Source of the DNA: Ciona savignyi
Taxonomy: Eukaryota; Chordata; Ascidiacea; Phlebobranchia; Cionidae
Direction of reading: 5' to 3'
DNA length: 64,000 bases
Assembly (NCBI GenBank): GCA_000149265.1
Contig: CH001357.1
Coordinates: forward strand, 1,805,745-1,869,744
Position numbers and translations under genes: made by a program. Position 1 is the stretch's first letter, and each line of letters starts with the position of its first letter. Of the stretch, positions 34,645 through 46,126 are shown piece by piece. The notes beneath the pieces were generated by a model that searched no databases, was not told the origin of the DNA, and worked only from the letters and a program-made list of their open reading frames with translations.

Positions 34645-36345
34645 TGAAAATACAACAGCCAACCTGTTATATAAACATCTTCAAGGTAAAACTGTTGTCT
34701 GTCCGTTACTTCAGATACACAGTAGATATCGCGCAAGAGTGATTTCTGCACACTCCACATGCCCCCGTGGCAAAAGGTAGGATAGAACGCCCCGGGGTAC
34801 ACTTGCCTTCTTATATACCTGAGGAAAGGTTAGTTATTTAAGCATTTTTATTTAATCTAATGTAAGTAGAATTGGTATGGTATAGAATTGGGGTAGTATA
34901 ATGTAATTAGAATTAGAATGGTATATGATTGGGGTGATATAATGCAGGTAGAATCAATACGAGTTACTCCTGAATACCATTTTTACTTCTATACAATTTA
35001 AGCTTGTATACCATTTACTCTTGTATACTATTTACTACTGTATATTATTTACTTCTGCACACCATTTGTTCATAAATACCATTTACTCTTGTGGTCTCTG
35101 TTTACTCTTGCATCTTGATCGAACATAAAACCGCAGTACATAACGTCATCTTCTCTTTCCACTTGGAAAAACGTGTTGATGTTCATCAAATTCATGACGC
35201 AATCATCGTCTGTCACTGTGTAATACGTGGCAGTCACGTGATCTTCCAACATCCAGCGAAACGATGACAACACCTAATTTGGTTGTTTTAATGTAAGTTG
35301 CTAAAAATAGGCATTTTATTTAAAAAACATAATATATTAAACCATGTTTCTCGTGCAACGTAAATGTGATCGATCGACGACGTTCAGCCATGAAAAATTA
35401 AGCGTTTTACCAATTATTCTCTCTAACTCTCCAATGCAAACTAACCCCACCAAAAGGATCTCTAAATCTCAAATTTAATTATGTTTTTCATAACGTATAC
35501 CCTATCAATCTAAGTACTAACATTTTACAATAAATATTCTCATTAATATACAAGCATTGACTGTGTTTTACCACTATGGACGTAAATTATTAACACTTAT
35601 TTTAAATATTTCGACTCACTTTCAGTGGAAGGGCTTTGTATTCGTCAAACACATCGCACTGAAGAATATCTCCAAAAAGTTTGTTCTCTTCCTCAAGTAA
35701 TTTTTGTTCCTCGTTATTTTGTGGTTTGCCGAGAAGAAACAATGTACCAAAGCGCATGCCTCGCAAGGATTCAATAGAGGCCCAGGTTTCTCTGATGACC
35801 CCCCTTGCTTGTAGGTGATGTATGGCTGATTTGACAATAAATAACATCCACACATCTTTTATGTTTTCAGATAATCTCCATGGAGTAAGTAATCCATTTC
35901 TGCCACAAACCGCTTGTGGAATTGGAAGTCTTAAATAGTCTAGAAAGTTCTTTGGAAGACTTTCGAATTGGCGCATCTCGAATAAACTGGAATTAACCGG
36001 CTTTATCTTGCAATGGATTTTATTTTCAATATTGTTACTTTGTTTATAGGCTGCACCCTCGTAACTTCTTATCCATTCCGTATATGGTGGTTTAAGGTTA
36101 CAACTGCTTGAGTTACAATGCACGGGTTCTAATATTATAGGTGGTTCTGTCCTTATTACAGCAGTTTTTAGCGAAATAGATTCTGTCTTAGTGAACTTAC
36201 TGTTTTGAACGTATGAGTTGCTTGTAAAATATGCATGCTGAGACGAATGGCAACAAAATCCAAGTATCGCCCACAGTATTAAAACCGCTAAAAACAGGAA
36301 TCGCAATTTCGCAATACTAAGTACTACTAGCCATGACTTCAACAT
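34645..36345 (-). CDS. beta-1,3-glycosyltransferase (GT31 family), type II membrane
   Basis: Three coding exons: 36345-35620, 35273-35080 and 34818-34674, the last reading on to a stop at 34645. Residues about 12-32 form a single membrane anchor after a short cytoplasmic tail, typical of Golgi type II enzymes. Family motifs occur in order: ARGVIRETWAS, FGTLFLLGKPQN, EENKLFGDILQCDVFDEY, KVLSSFRWMLEDH, the metal-binding TVTDDDCVMN, SKWYIRRQVYPGAFYPTFCHGG and EDVYITG. The family transfers galactose or N-acetylglucosamine in beta-1,3 linkage to glycoproteins or glycolipids; the donor cannot be told from sequence. The reading after EDVYITG ends within ten residues, shorter than usual, so the end may be truncated or spliced to an exon I cannot see. 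A TTTTTGCAG acceptor four bases before the ATG suggests a 5' intron or spliced-leader addition. Confidence 0.85.
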
Positions 36346-36349
36346 ATTT

Positions 36350-39074
36350 CTGCAAAAAGGAAGAGTTTAAACTTACACATATCAGCAGAGTTTTAACGAT
36401 TTTGCACCTTTAAAAATAACTTTTATTATAAAATGAGATTAATAACGTTGACGTATTTCAATATCTAATTTTTCTGCATCAGCTGCTAGCATTACTTGTA
36501 CGCATTTTATAACAATTACAATTTTAAAAACTATTCCAACAAAGGCATAAAGCTTAGTGTAATGAATAAAGCCAGGTTTATTTGGAGAGCATAGTCGCAA
36601 AAACTTTACCCAATAAATTTGAAGACAGTAATGCCTAAGGTGACTGCTTTACCATTTTATACAAAAGAAACAGTTCTTATAGTGCCAGTTAGCTTAAACA
36701 TCTGGTTTCAGCTAATTTAACCGTAAGGTGGTGGGTTCGAAACCATTTATTCAAAACAAAAATGTCGCGACTGATAATGACAAGTAATAAAAAGAACGTT
36801 CGTGTGGCCGTATGGTTATCGCGGCCGATTCATATACCAATTCCATATATAAAACGGACTGAGTGACGAGTGACGAGCACCTTGGGACCGAAACTGAGCC
36901 CGATAAAAAACACAAGTAATAAAAGCTCCACGGTACAGTATTTTAATGGAATGCGTGTATACATTTTTAATGAATATTTTAGCCATTTGCTTGACCCGTA
37001 AAATTAAACAAACATACGAAATCTCTCTCGCATAATTTATCCTTAAATGTCATATTTTAACTCACATAGCCGTAAATGTGCTTTTAGTGTTAAACCGTTT
37101 CAAAAAAATAAAAATGTCAATTAGTCTTAATGTGGCAATCGATTTTTGTTTTTAGTTTTCTGAGGATAGTCGTATTTTCGTTCCTTGCTCTCTTTTAAAA
37201 CTATTAGTTTTTCGCTCAAACGCCAGACAAGCGCATCGAAAAATTATAATTTTATCGATTTCAGTGTGGTGTCACGTCTGGAAGCTTTCCCGTGTTTTTA
37301 AATAAGATCCCGGCAACGCCACTTAAAGTGCCAGATGCGCCGTAATGGAAAGAGATAGGCTAATAGCTAAACAAGTGAGCACATAATCCCTTAAAAAATG
37401 TAATCCAACAATTTAATCCTTTTCATAGTCCGTTTTCTTAATATTTTGTAATAAAAATGCAGTGGCTTTAATCTGAAAAGGTGTCTTATTATACGTGACG
37501 AAGCTTTGACATGCACTGAACAAGTTATCAACTACGTACTGGAGAGTACTTCACCTCAAACAGAAGTTGTTGCAACTACTTTTAAAATATTTTTCAAGAA
37601 CTACAACGTCTGGCATTATGGCTCTTGAGATCAGTTAAGCTCTTATAAGTCTCCCATATGCGACGACTGGTTACCACCGTTGCTTCAAGAAATTAGTTTA
37701 TTTGGTTTGTTTTATATATATCTTTTTTTACAAATATCAATTTATTTTCTACTAAAATTTATTTTGACCGTTCTACGATTAACACCAACATTTTCGCGTT
37801 TTCTAAGTAAAAAGACTACCGTCCCTCTATATCTTACGAAACTCGAAGACGCCTGTAATCTGAATAAGCAACAACCAACAACCATACCATGGCAAATAAC
37901 ACGATTCTGCATGTAGAGATCTAAAAGCCAAAACCCACACGTATGTTGTTTGCCGGAGCAATATAAAAGAGTTAGTGATGCAAAGCCCTTGATGACAGTT
38001 ATTATAAATTATGGATGCGAGAAACGTATATCTCGAGAGCTGTATAAATAACCTTCAATGACACTGACACTTCAAGAGAAAGCTTATAAAAACAATTTTG
38101 ACGTAAAACTAATACAGATTTTGTTACAAAATTTCACAACACCGTTTCACAACCACACACATGTAGATGTTTTAATTTACAAACAGTAAACTTAGAATGG
38201 TTTTTAACTAAGCAAATTATTAGAAAAATACGAAACTAGTTTTTGTTTAATGAACAAACTTATAGTGTCCTAAAGTCTAATTTTACAATAAGTAAATGTT
38301 TGTAATCGACACATTATACAATAAAACTTCTGATAAAAGCTTGTTTCACTCCCTAAACCTCTTAACTCACCATTTATTTTCTTGACGTTAATATATCTAG
38401 CCATCCCGATTTGCGAAAAAAACCTTTGTACAGCGATACCTTGAAACGAAGACTAAGTAATTTGTTGTTATAGGCGTCCTTTCATCTTACGGCCATGTAG
38501 AATAACCTAATGTGTCACTTGTACGTGAAACTTATGTCCTTACACCAACTTGTTTATTTGAACTACTAAAAATGGAAAAGGGTGTAAGAAAATAAACTGA
38601 TATATAGGTATTTCCTTGAACATAAAAATGTTAGTGTTTAATCGACGTTAATTGGATTATAATTTACATCGGAAAACAATACATCTACATTTATTTCTAT
38701 AAATATATTATTTTGATGGACAAAACATATACAAATGTACCTAATTAACATTTTTGGAAAATATTAATTTTACTTGTTTTGATGGTATGTGTAAATATGA
38801 CATGAGCGAACTGCAATGATATAGGAAAGAATACTTATTTTGTTGCATATTTGCCTTTAAAGCCGTGCTCAATTTATATCTGATAAGTTAAGCTTTGCTT
38901 CTGACAAGATAGTGCGATCGGCAGTGTGATATTCGCCGTTGTTTGAAAAATACTTGGGCCGAATTATAACGTTTGACGTCTTTTGGAAAGGATATTAATT
39001 TTAAGATCTATGTATATCTGTTGCCTCTGAATTATGCAGAGGGCGGTACACCACTCACGAGGATTACCGAGCTA
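36350..39074. other. intergenic, no gene seen
   Basis: AT-rich spacer. A SINE family 1 copy lies at about 36796-36905 (TTCGTGTGGCCGTATGGTTA, TCGCGGCCGATTCATATACC). An isolated B-box-like GGTGGGTTCGAAACC lies at about 36728. The 78-codon frame at 37680 has no supporting feature. Confidence 0.5.
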
Positions 39075-39174
39075 NNNNNNNNNNNNNNNNNNNNNNNNNN
39101 NNNNNNNNNNNNNNNNNNNNNNNNNNNNNNNNNNNNNNNNNNNNNNNNNNNNNNNNNNNNNNNNNNNNNNNNNN
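39075..39174. other. assembly gap, 100 N
   Basis: A run of exactly 100 N, a placeholder length. The flanks (GAGCTA on the left, TACCCC on the right) show no useful overlap, so the true missing length is unknown. Confidence 0.95.
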
Positions 39175-39424
39175 TACCCCATTAATAATTTAACACGTGC
39201 ACCTAGCATTGATTTCCTGATCATTGCTTTGAAATAAATATTTTTGCTGCCGCCAAGAGTACAATTGGGTCGATGAAGTTTCTTTGCAGAGACGGGGTTA
39301 TGACTTATTCATGGCGTTTAGCGGCTGGGCCCATTACGCGAAGTGGCAAGTGTCGATATCGCAATTTCACCGGGTTCGCATGCCAACAGGTTTGGCTTTC
39401 CATATATATCCCGCAATTGGTCGG

Positions 39425-39660
39425 GCAGGGTCAAACGCGTATATTCCCGCGGATGGGAAAGCGTAAAGAGCGTAACAATGTTTTTTATCGTCAGACCACT
39501 ACGACCACATTCCAGGCAAGTTGCCGGATATATTGCAGTGTGTTGTGAATAATTAAGACCTCCCCTAGGTTTTATTATACCTCAATCATTCATTGGGTTC
39601 AGAGGATATTAGCTGAATACCTTGCTAAAAGATAGAGCACTAATCTAAATACGTAACATC
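39425..39660 (-). repeat. SINE family 2 copy, strongly diverged
   Basis: Order and spacing match family 2 (CCCGCGGATGGGAAAGC, ATTGCAGTGTGTTGTGAAT, CATTCATTGGGTTCAGAGG), but many bases have changed. Frames of 60-91 codons across 39273-39552 are repeat-derived or chance. Confidence 0.5.
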
Positions 39661-39899
39661 TTTTAGGTAGCATACAAAAGTACCGAACAGGTTAACTGAT
39701 ATTTTGGTTAAACTTAGTTAATATAAACCAACAAGATAAAATACATGTGAATTGTTAGGGTTGGCATCAGTAACTTTTCGAGATCACATTTAGATTTACT
39801 CTTACTATATACATAACCTCTAATAAGTTATAAAGCAAGATAATCACTTTTGTGGGATTATTCCTTTTATAAATCAGAGCTGGGAGTTTTTTTTAACAT

Positions 39900-40130
39900 A
39901 AAATTATTTTTTTCGTCAACATGTTCACTGCGTCCACTTTCATTCTCATCAACCCCGCAACAGGACTGAGGTAAATGAGCCATCGCACGTCAAATGCGGT
40001 TGCTCCTGTCTTTGAAGGCCTCTAAAGGATTTCCGGCTGTTTGGTGCATATTAAGCTATGTTGCACCATCAGGGTGCCTCCGGCTCAGCATAGAACCCTC
40101 TGCGCGTTTCATACAAAAACATCTGTAACT
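39900..40130. other. GC-richer island, unassigned
   Basis: About 39940-40115 is clearly richer in G and C than its surroundings, with stretches such as GCCATCGCACGTCAAATGCG and CATCAGGGTGCCTCCGGCTC. There is no open frame with recognisable content and no second copy in the window. It could be a repeat unit, a non-coding RNA relic or part of an old exon. Confidence 0.3.
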
Positions 40131-40774
40131 TTCTATACGCCTTTTGCAAAAATGTAAATGATATCCATTTGTAGAAAAATATAAATAATATACTTTTGAT
40201 ATACCTGTTTATATACTATACTTTGTAAAATATGTGTCCTTTGTAAATAGTCGTTAATCGAAGTAAATCAAGACACTGCACTACCAACTTTAGTCTGCCC
40301 CACAACCTTACAAATAAAATTGTAATAAATGTCTTTGTGCAATATCAGGAATTCTTCAAATCAATAGCTGATGTATAAATCGATACGAAATGCCTGATTA
40401 GACAGATCTCTTTGGATTAGCAGCCTACTTAAATAAATCATTCTTGCGGAAAGAGTAATACGAATTGGAGTTAAAAGATGGGAAACTCGTCTTTATTTAT
40501 GTTGTTTGTAAAACCGCAGGCGTTATAACCAGGGCTTTGTCAAATTTCTAATTTGTGGAATACATTTTAATTGCTATAATAGTTTAAAATACACATTTTT
40601 TAGGACAATAACAATGTTCTTAGAACGCCTAAGAAGAGCAGGGTTTTGAATAGAATGGTAATTTAAATGTGCTCCGGTAAGTGTGCTTAAAACTTATAAT
40701 TTCGATTGACATTAATGGAATTTTTTCCACTCTGATCAACGCTTTTGGGCCACGCCTTCTTCTAAAGCCAGCCC

Positions 40775-40905
40775 CACCCACACTACTAATCGCGATTTAC
40801 CGCACACTCTTCTTTACGACTTTATATCATGTTAATTAAGTGATTTTTTGCACATTATTGCTCTTTGCTTAAGTTTGACGTCCGCGTACGCTATATTTAT
40901 TTAAT
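40775..40905 (-). repeat. dispersed repeat, copy 2
   Basis: Reverse-complement counterpart of 12752-12882 (TACCGCACACTC, ATATCATGTTAATTAAGTG, GACGTCCGCGTACGCTATAT). Confidence 0.55.
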
Positions 40906-41184
40906 TAAATCCCTTTTTAAAAGGCGTGTTTTAAAGACTTTTTGTTTTGTCGTCTTTTCCTATTTTTAATACAGAGGAAAATATAACCTAAACTATAAAA
41001 TAGTTTTAATGCAGAGCTTCTGGTCGCATTGCGCCGTCGGCATTCATTCCAAAGGGTGCTGGTTGGCTTAGATTTGCGCTCCTTCTGAACCAAGCGGAAT
41101 ATTGGGATAAATTAATACGGTGGATACGTCTCAATCATAGAGCACACTCCAACAGTTTTAGTAAGCCGAGTGTGTGCACGAGGT

Positions 41185-41480
41185 CTAATTTAACGGTTGC
41201 TCGTGTGATAATTTTCGTTTTGTTGTGCCTTTTTGTAATAGTGAAGCAGTGCTTTCGGAAATAAAGGTTTTGATGGTGCATTTCCTAGCTGTTCTGTTGG
41301 GAAAAAGTTCCCAGTGCACGAATGAGTTCCTTCTCCAATTTTTAAGCAAACTTTTTGAGGGGATTCTGGGTTTAGGTTGCTGACCCACGCTTTGATTTTC
41401 GGTTGTGAATTAATCTAAGGCTTTCTGTAAAAATGTTGAGTAACAGCCCATTTTGCGAGATAAGTTTTCATTGGAGAAAT
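41185..41480 (-). pseudogene. partial copy of the unrecognised 43-45 kb gene
   Basis: On the minus strand one frame reads KAWVSNLNPESPQKV and then CTGNFFPTEQLGNAPSKPLF and ALLHYYKKAQQNEN. This aligns with EAWICNLNSKSYKI, then YIGNFFPTKQLADEQSTPLF and ALLHDYKTLQLNEN of the larger gene. Here the two parts stay in a single frame, whereas the larger copy has a one-base shift between them. The copy stops shortly after QQNEN. The 67-codon ATG frame at 41185-41388 is a shifted reading of the same DNA. Confidence 0.7.
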
Positions 41481-41517
41481 ATATAATTATAATAATTGAT
41501 TGACCGTCTTCTAAAGG

Positions 41518-41905
41518 ACCGTTGTGTGGAGGTATGGATAACGCGACCCATTCATATACCACTCTCTTTAAAACCTATCATGAGTTTCAAACTTAGTTTG
41601 GTCAAATAAATAAAAAAATAAAACAAAAATAAATGCTAAGTTCGTATATTGGAATGAACCGAAAGCGCTTCTGGCTTTTTGGTTAATTTGGACTTTTCAT
41701 TAATCCATAAAAACTATAGCAAAGTAGCTTTTCCATTACGTTGAACCTACCACCACTTTCCAGTTCGTGTATGATAAAGATAAACTTTGTAATGTAGTGT
41801 GATCAAATGGTTAACGCGACGATACATATAACTTATTGTGTAAAAAAAACTAACTTGGTGATGAGCCCAAAATGGGTTCAAAACTTGGACCGATAAAAAA
41901 TAAAA
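41518..41905 (+). repeat. two SINE family 1 copies
   Basis: About 41518-41610 (GTTGTGTGGAGGTATGGATA, ACGCGACCCATTCATATACC) and about 41795-41900 (GTGATCAAATGGTTAACGCG, then CCCAAAATGGGTTCAAAACT). Both are plus strand and diverged. Confidence 0.65.
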
Positions 41906-42109
41906 AAGAGGCGTCTTTAAACTTATGCCAACCTATAGTTAGTAAGTTCCAATCCAACTACATAACATTTAACCCGTACGGTTCACTGATGTTCTAGTAC
42001 ACGGTATATAACGTAATTATGTGGTTTATGACTCGAAAAGTATATTACTCTCAGTTAAAGCAAATATATACGTAGTCATAACTACGCCTACAAAAACAGC
42101 CTACAATTA

Positions 42110-42215
42110 TTTTTTTTCCGGGCTCAGTTTCGTTACCATAATAGACTCCATTTATTTACATAATAGAGCAGTATATAAAAAACGGACGCGTTAACCATTC
42201 GGGCACACGACCTTT
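42110..42215 (-). repeat. SINE family 1 copy
   Basis: A reverse copy (CCGGGCTCAGTTTCGTTACC; GGACGCGTTAACCATTCGGG, then CACACGACC). Confidence 0.65.
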
Positions 42216-42589
42216 CCATTAGCATTGATGTAGGCACGCATCAACAGCGAACTTTCTTTTGAAACACACTCAGAAATCGGACAACGGAATCGATTGCAAA
42301 TTAGAGACATCACATAAAACCGTTTTACAATAAAGTTCACTGTCGTTGCCCCAAATGCCACTAAGATTGATATTTTTCCGATAATCCGATTCGCGGCTTT
42401 CTCTTCTCTGTTCTCATGTATCCTATTGTTTCTACGCCATTAAGTAAGACGTATTACCCGACCGGTTATCTGAATCGGTAAGAGCGTCGGTAGTCTGTAG
42501 GCAAGAGAACAGCTGTGGGTGGGATAAAAACAAGCCGGTAGATATACGGGTCTTTGATTGAGGGTTATGGTAAAAGTCGCTTTAACATG

Positions 42590-43030
42590 TACGGTCGTGT
42601 GGCCGAGTGGTTAACGTGACCAATACATATGGGTGCAAACCTTACTTAGCCCAACATTGGTTCAAACATAAGTAGAAAAAAATCACCTTAAAACAGTAGA
42701 CTAATTGGGTATACTAAAATTTATCAACTGAATACAACAATAGTTCTGATAATCCGATGATAAAATTGCGTCCAGTCGCAAGTTACTCGGCTATGTTCTT
42801 GGACAGGGCACTGTGCGTATACATCGACAAAACATATGTCAATGGACAATTGTGTAAGGGTTACATAATTCCATAGACATCTCCAGCCGGAATTCTCATA
42901 AGAGCCCAAACTGCTAACGTCAACTCAAGCCTTATTTGCATGCAACACTTTGGCCGGTTGGTTAAGGCGACCAATACATATACCGACTACTATATATAAA
43001 ACGTTCCGAGTGGCTTAGTAGGAAAAAATA
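42590..43030 (+). repeat. two SINE family 1 copies
   Basis: About 42590-42685 (ACGGTCGTGTGGCCGAGTGG, TTAACGTGACCAATACATAT) and about 42950-43030 (GGCCGGTTGGTTAAGGCGAC, CAATACATATACCGACTAC). Confidence 0.65.
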
Positions 43031-43425
43031 TAAAAATGGGACAGGATAATGAAGCCCTATATAATAAAGCGACATTAGTAAAAAACACACAAAAGAGTCC
43101 CCAAACTGCTTCGAAATAGAAGTGGTTTTACTTCAAACTTAAATATTTTTGAAACTGAATTTTGTTTTGTTGCATTAATGCTATTTAGGCTTAACTTGTA
43201 ATGGACCTCCAAAAAGTCTGGTTGTCACAAGCAACCACTTTTTTAATCAAACGCACATCTTCTGCCCGAAACAAAATTGTTGCCATAGAAACGTCTTACA
43301 CTTTCACTCCCTGCGTTTTTTACTACTTTTTACACTCAAAGATATCTCAGAGACGTTCCATAAGGTCGAGTTAACATTTAACCCAATAAATGAGGTATTC
43401 AAAACAGCTCCATTGAAAAGCGATA

Positions 43426-45214
43426 TTATATCCATTTTACTGACATAAAACCCACTCCACCTAGAATTACTGAATGCTCCACAACGAAAGTGGCATTTGC
43501 AGCACTTTCGTATAGGAATGTAATAATGCTTTCTTCTTTGGTTGAACGTCGAATCATGTCAACCTCGATTGAGATTTTTCTAACTACAAGTAAGCTTTCA
43601 TTTACAGGATTGGTTGGGTAGTCATCATTGAAATACTCGTCATATGAGCGTTTAAGGTTTAAAGTGAACGCACCGGCCAATACCTCGTAGTTAAGGGATT
43701 CTGGTTTTAAAGTCTTTATTTGATTATTCGGTGATATAGTTGACACCATCACATACGCGGAGAATTCAATACTTTCATATGTAGGCTTGGATTTCTTTTT
43801 CTTTAGTTTTCCGTTCATTTTGGGAACATCTATCTGCCTTATAGAAACAGGACCACATCTAAAGCCAAGATTCTGACCTGATGTAGATTCTAGATATTCA
43901 AGTAAGTTTGATACCATGTCTCCTTCACTGAACGATTTTAGTTCATCTTTAGGTCCCACAATTTCCACGGTGTGTTCCGCTACCAGTAGTTCTTTTGTTA
44001 AATTAAATTGATCATTCTCAACTGGCATTGGAATAAACGCCATCTCAGCTGGTGGTGGATTAGACAATGGAATTAGTTTCCATGGAATTCCATCGAATAC
44101 ATCATCGTCTTTCTTAATAAACCAATTTGCAAAGCTTAGTTGTAAAATGGTTAAATTAAGCTTCGCAATTTCTTCCTGGTTTTTGTACCGCGAACACATT
44201 GAAATATTTTTCCACTCATAGGCCTACTCCGTATAATTGCTCCAGTAACATTCCATATGCAGTTGTTGTCTGACCAAGGCATATCGACTATCACAAGATG
44301 CTGAACTGTCGTTGTGGAATTGGTTTGATTGTACACGTTTAAGATGGCGTATAACCAATTAAGACCTCTATGAACGGCAGGATGTGACGAGTGGTACCCT
44401 CCATGAGTCATTGTTTTTAAACGAGTGTTTTGCTGAGTAACAATGGTGGTGATTCCCCAATGTTTGTTTGGTTGAAAGCAGCATGTGCTAGACTGCGCGC
44501 CGGTGTTCTCGTTTAGCTGTAAAGTTTTGTAATCGTGGAGCAGTGCTTTGTGAAATAAAGGTGTTGATTGTTCATCTGCTAGCTGTTTTGTTGGGAAAAA
44601 GTTGCCGATGTACATAGGGGTATGGGCTTAAAATTTGTAAACAAAATTTTGTAGGATTTTGAGTTTAGGTTGCAGATCCAAGCTTCAATTTTAAATTGTG
44701 AAAAAAATCTTAGACTTCCTATGTCAGGATTTTGAGTGACAGCCGTTTTTGTGAGGTCAGTTTGCATTGGAGAGATAGGGAGAATAATTGGTTGAACGCC
44801 TCCTTAACACTCGGACGATAACATCAAGCTTATACATCTCCTCTTCTTTGTCTCGGAATTCTTTACGGTCACTGTATGTATTACTGTATTTGTTTATTTC
44901 ACCATTGATCAGCTTTTTGCTATCTTTCATTGAATCCGGCTTTGATTTCTGTATCTTATCAATGCAAATGAACATGCTTCTTTTAACTTTGCTTCAAGTG
45001 AAGCCACATGTTCTTTGTAATCTGAAGAATTCGCCGATGGGACATCTTCTTCAGAATTTAAGTTCACGTATCCTTCATAAACGTATCGCATTGACGAATT
45101 CCGTGAAGAGTTGGTCATGGAATTGTGCGTTAAATTCAGCATATGTTGTTGCATGGTTGATATACTCTTTACGGAGACTTCATTTACATACGGAATATCA
45201 TTGGAGTATGCTAA
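43426..45214 (-). CDS. unrecognised gene with several frame breaks
   Basis: The longest part is a 257-codon frame (44199-43426), preceded in another frame by 154 codons (44615-44151) and further upstream by 44767-44640, 44975-44790 and 45214-44950. The frames abut with one-base shifts near 44965, 44610 and 44205 rather than at splice sites. Intervals are too short for introns, so this is either a decaying gene or sequence with indel errors. Recognisable features are an acidic, Ser/Asn-rich start (EGYVNLNSEEDVPSANSSDY), a charged helical segment (KLINGEINKYSNTYSDRKEF), HPAVHRGLNWLYAILNVYNQ, then FANWFIKKDDDVFDGIPWKL and a Lys-rich patch. The potential N-glycosylation sites would suit a lumenal or secreted protein. 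I do not recognise the family. Partial copies lie at 41185-41480 and 34425-34530. The upstream 45227-45433 frame may be its first exon or just flank. Confidence 0.45.
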
Positions 45215-45474
45215 CTGTAAGTCTCTTTACAATTTGGAATAAAACTCTATTGTCTCGCTCTGCGACGTATTTAGTGCATCGCCGTATTTTGATCTGAAAT
45301 AAAGTGTGACCAGTGGGTTCGGAACTATATACGACTTAAACACTTCATGATGACCTGTTGGTTTATTGTTAAATAAAAATAGATAAAAAACGACGCTGTA
45401 TTTAAGATACGCCTTACTTTCGCTTTCAAGCAATTATGTCAGACAGCCAAAGGCTATCATTGAAAGTGTTAGGG

Positions 45475-45766
45475 CAGGGATGTCCAACCTGCGGCCCACC
45501 TGAGATTTTTATGCGGCCCGCTGGTCAGTTTCACACCAAGTAGTATTTTGAACTTTGAATTTTAGCCTGATTAAAATGTATCAGTCAGCTTTTAGGGACG
45601 CAGTAATAGTAGGCTATATGAGAGCAACAGTAATACAGGATTATAAATTAATAATGTTTAATTATTTCTTTATGTTCCATTTTTCTTGAAATTAGTAGGT
45701 TCTGCGGCCCATTGAATTATTTCAAGTGAAAATGCGGCCACTACAATAAAATGTTGGACATCCCTG
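45475..45766. mobile_element. hAT-type miniature element, 292 bp
   Basis: Terminal inverted repeats CAGGGATGTCCAACCTG and ATGTTGGACATCCCTG. An 8-bp duplication with one mismatch flanks it, TGTTAGGG at 45467-45474 and TGTTAGGA at 45767-45774. It shares ends and the GCGGCCCACCTGAGATTTTT subterminal region with the larger element at 46403-47293. Confidence 0.85.
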
Positions 45767-45774
45767 TGTTAGGA

Positions 45775-45845
45775 GTTACTAGGGACCCTGCTTGCATAAA
45801 CATACAGCATACAAAATTTGTTTTACAAAGGAAAGTGGTTAATCA
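45775..45845 (+). repeat. 3' end fragment of the Helitron-like family
   Basis: Reads TAGGGACCCTGCTTGCATAA, then ATACAAAATTTGTTTTACAA and GTGGTTAA, closely matching the last 120 bp of copies B and C, but it lacks the CTAG terminus. Confidence 0.55.
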
Positions 45846-46126
45846 TTATTATTCGCGAATGCGTTAAAACGAAGAAGCCCAAATAGATAAAAAACGACGC
45901 TGAATTTTAAATACACATGACTTTCTCGTTTAAGCAATTAGGCCAGACACCTAAAGGCTAATAATGGAAGATATTCGAAATAATAAATCTTTATTTAATT
46001 TTTAATATATATAAAATGGATTGTTTGTCTACATCGCATTTTTGCATCTGTTTCATTACAGATGGAAAATGCATTTCACGCTCTACTGTAGTAACAGTTA
46101 ATATTGCGTGAAAAGTTTTAGGATAT

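Larger units (their letters stand above)
45380..45972. repeat. direct repeat pair flanking a hAT element and Helitron tail
   Basis: About 45380-45465 and 45885-45970 are imperfect direct copies (ATAAAAAACGACGCTG; AAGCAATTA, then CCAGACA or CAGACAG and AAAGGCTA). Between them lie the hAT-type element at 45475-45766 and a Helitron-like 3' fragment at 45775-45845. The arrangement looks like a duplicated segment or an old composite insertion. Confidence 0.55.

Noticed and set aside
44788-45297. 169-codon plus-strand open frame
   Set aside because: It lies opposite the unrecognised 43-45 kb gene, whose minus-strand reading is supported by paralogous fragments. The plus-strand translation is a low-complexity Leu/Ser-rich shadow.
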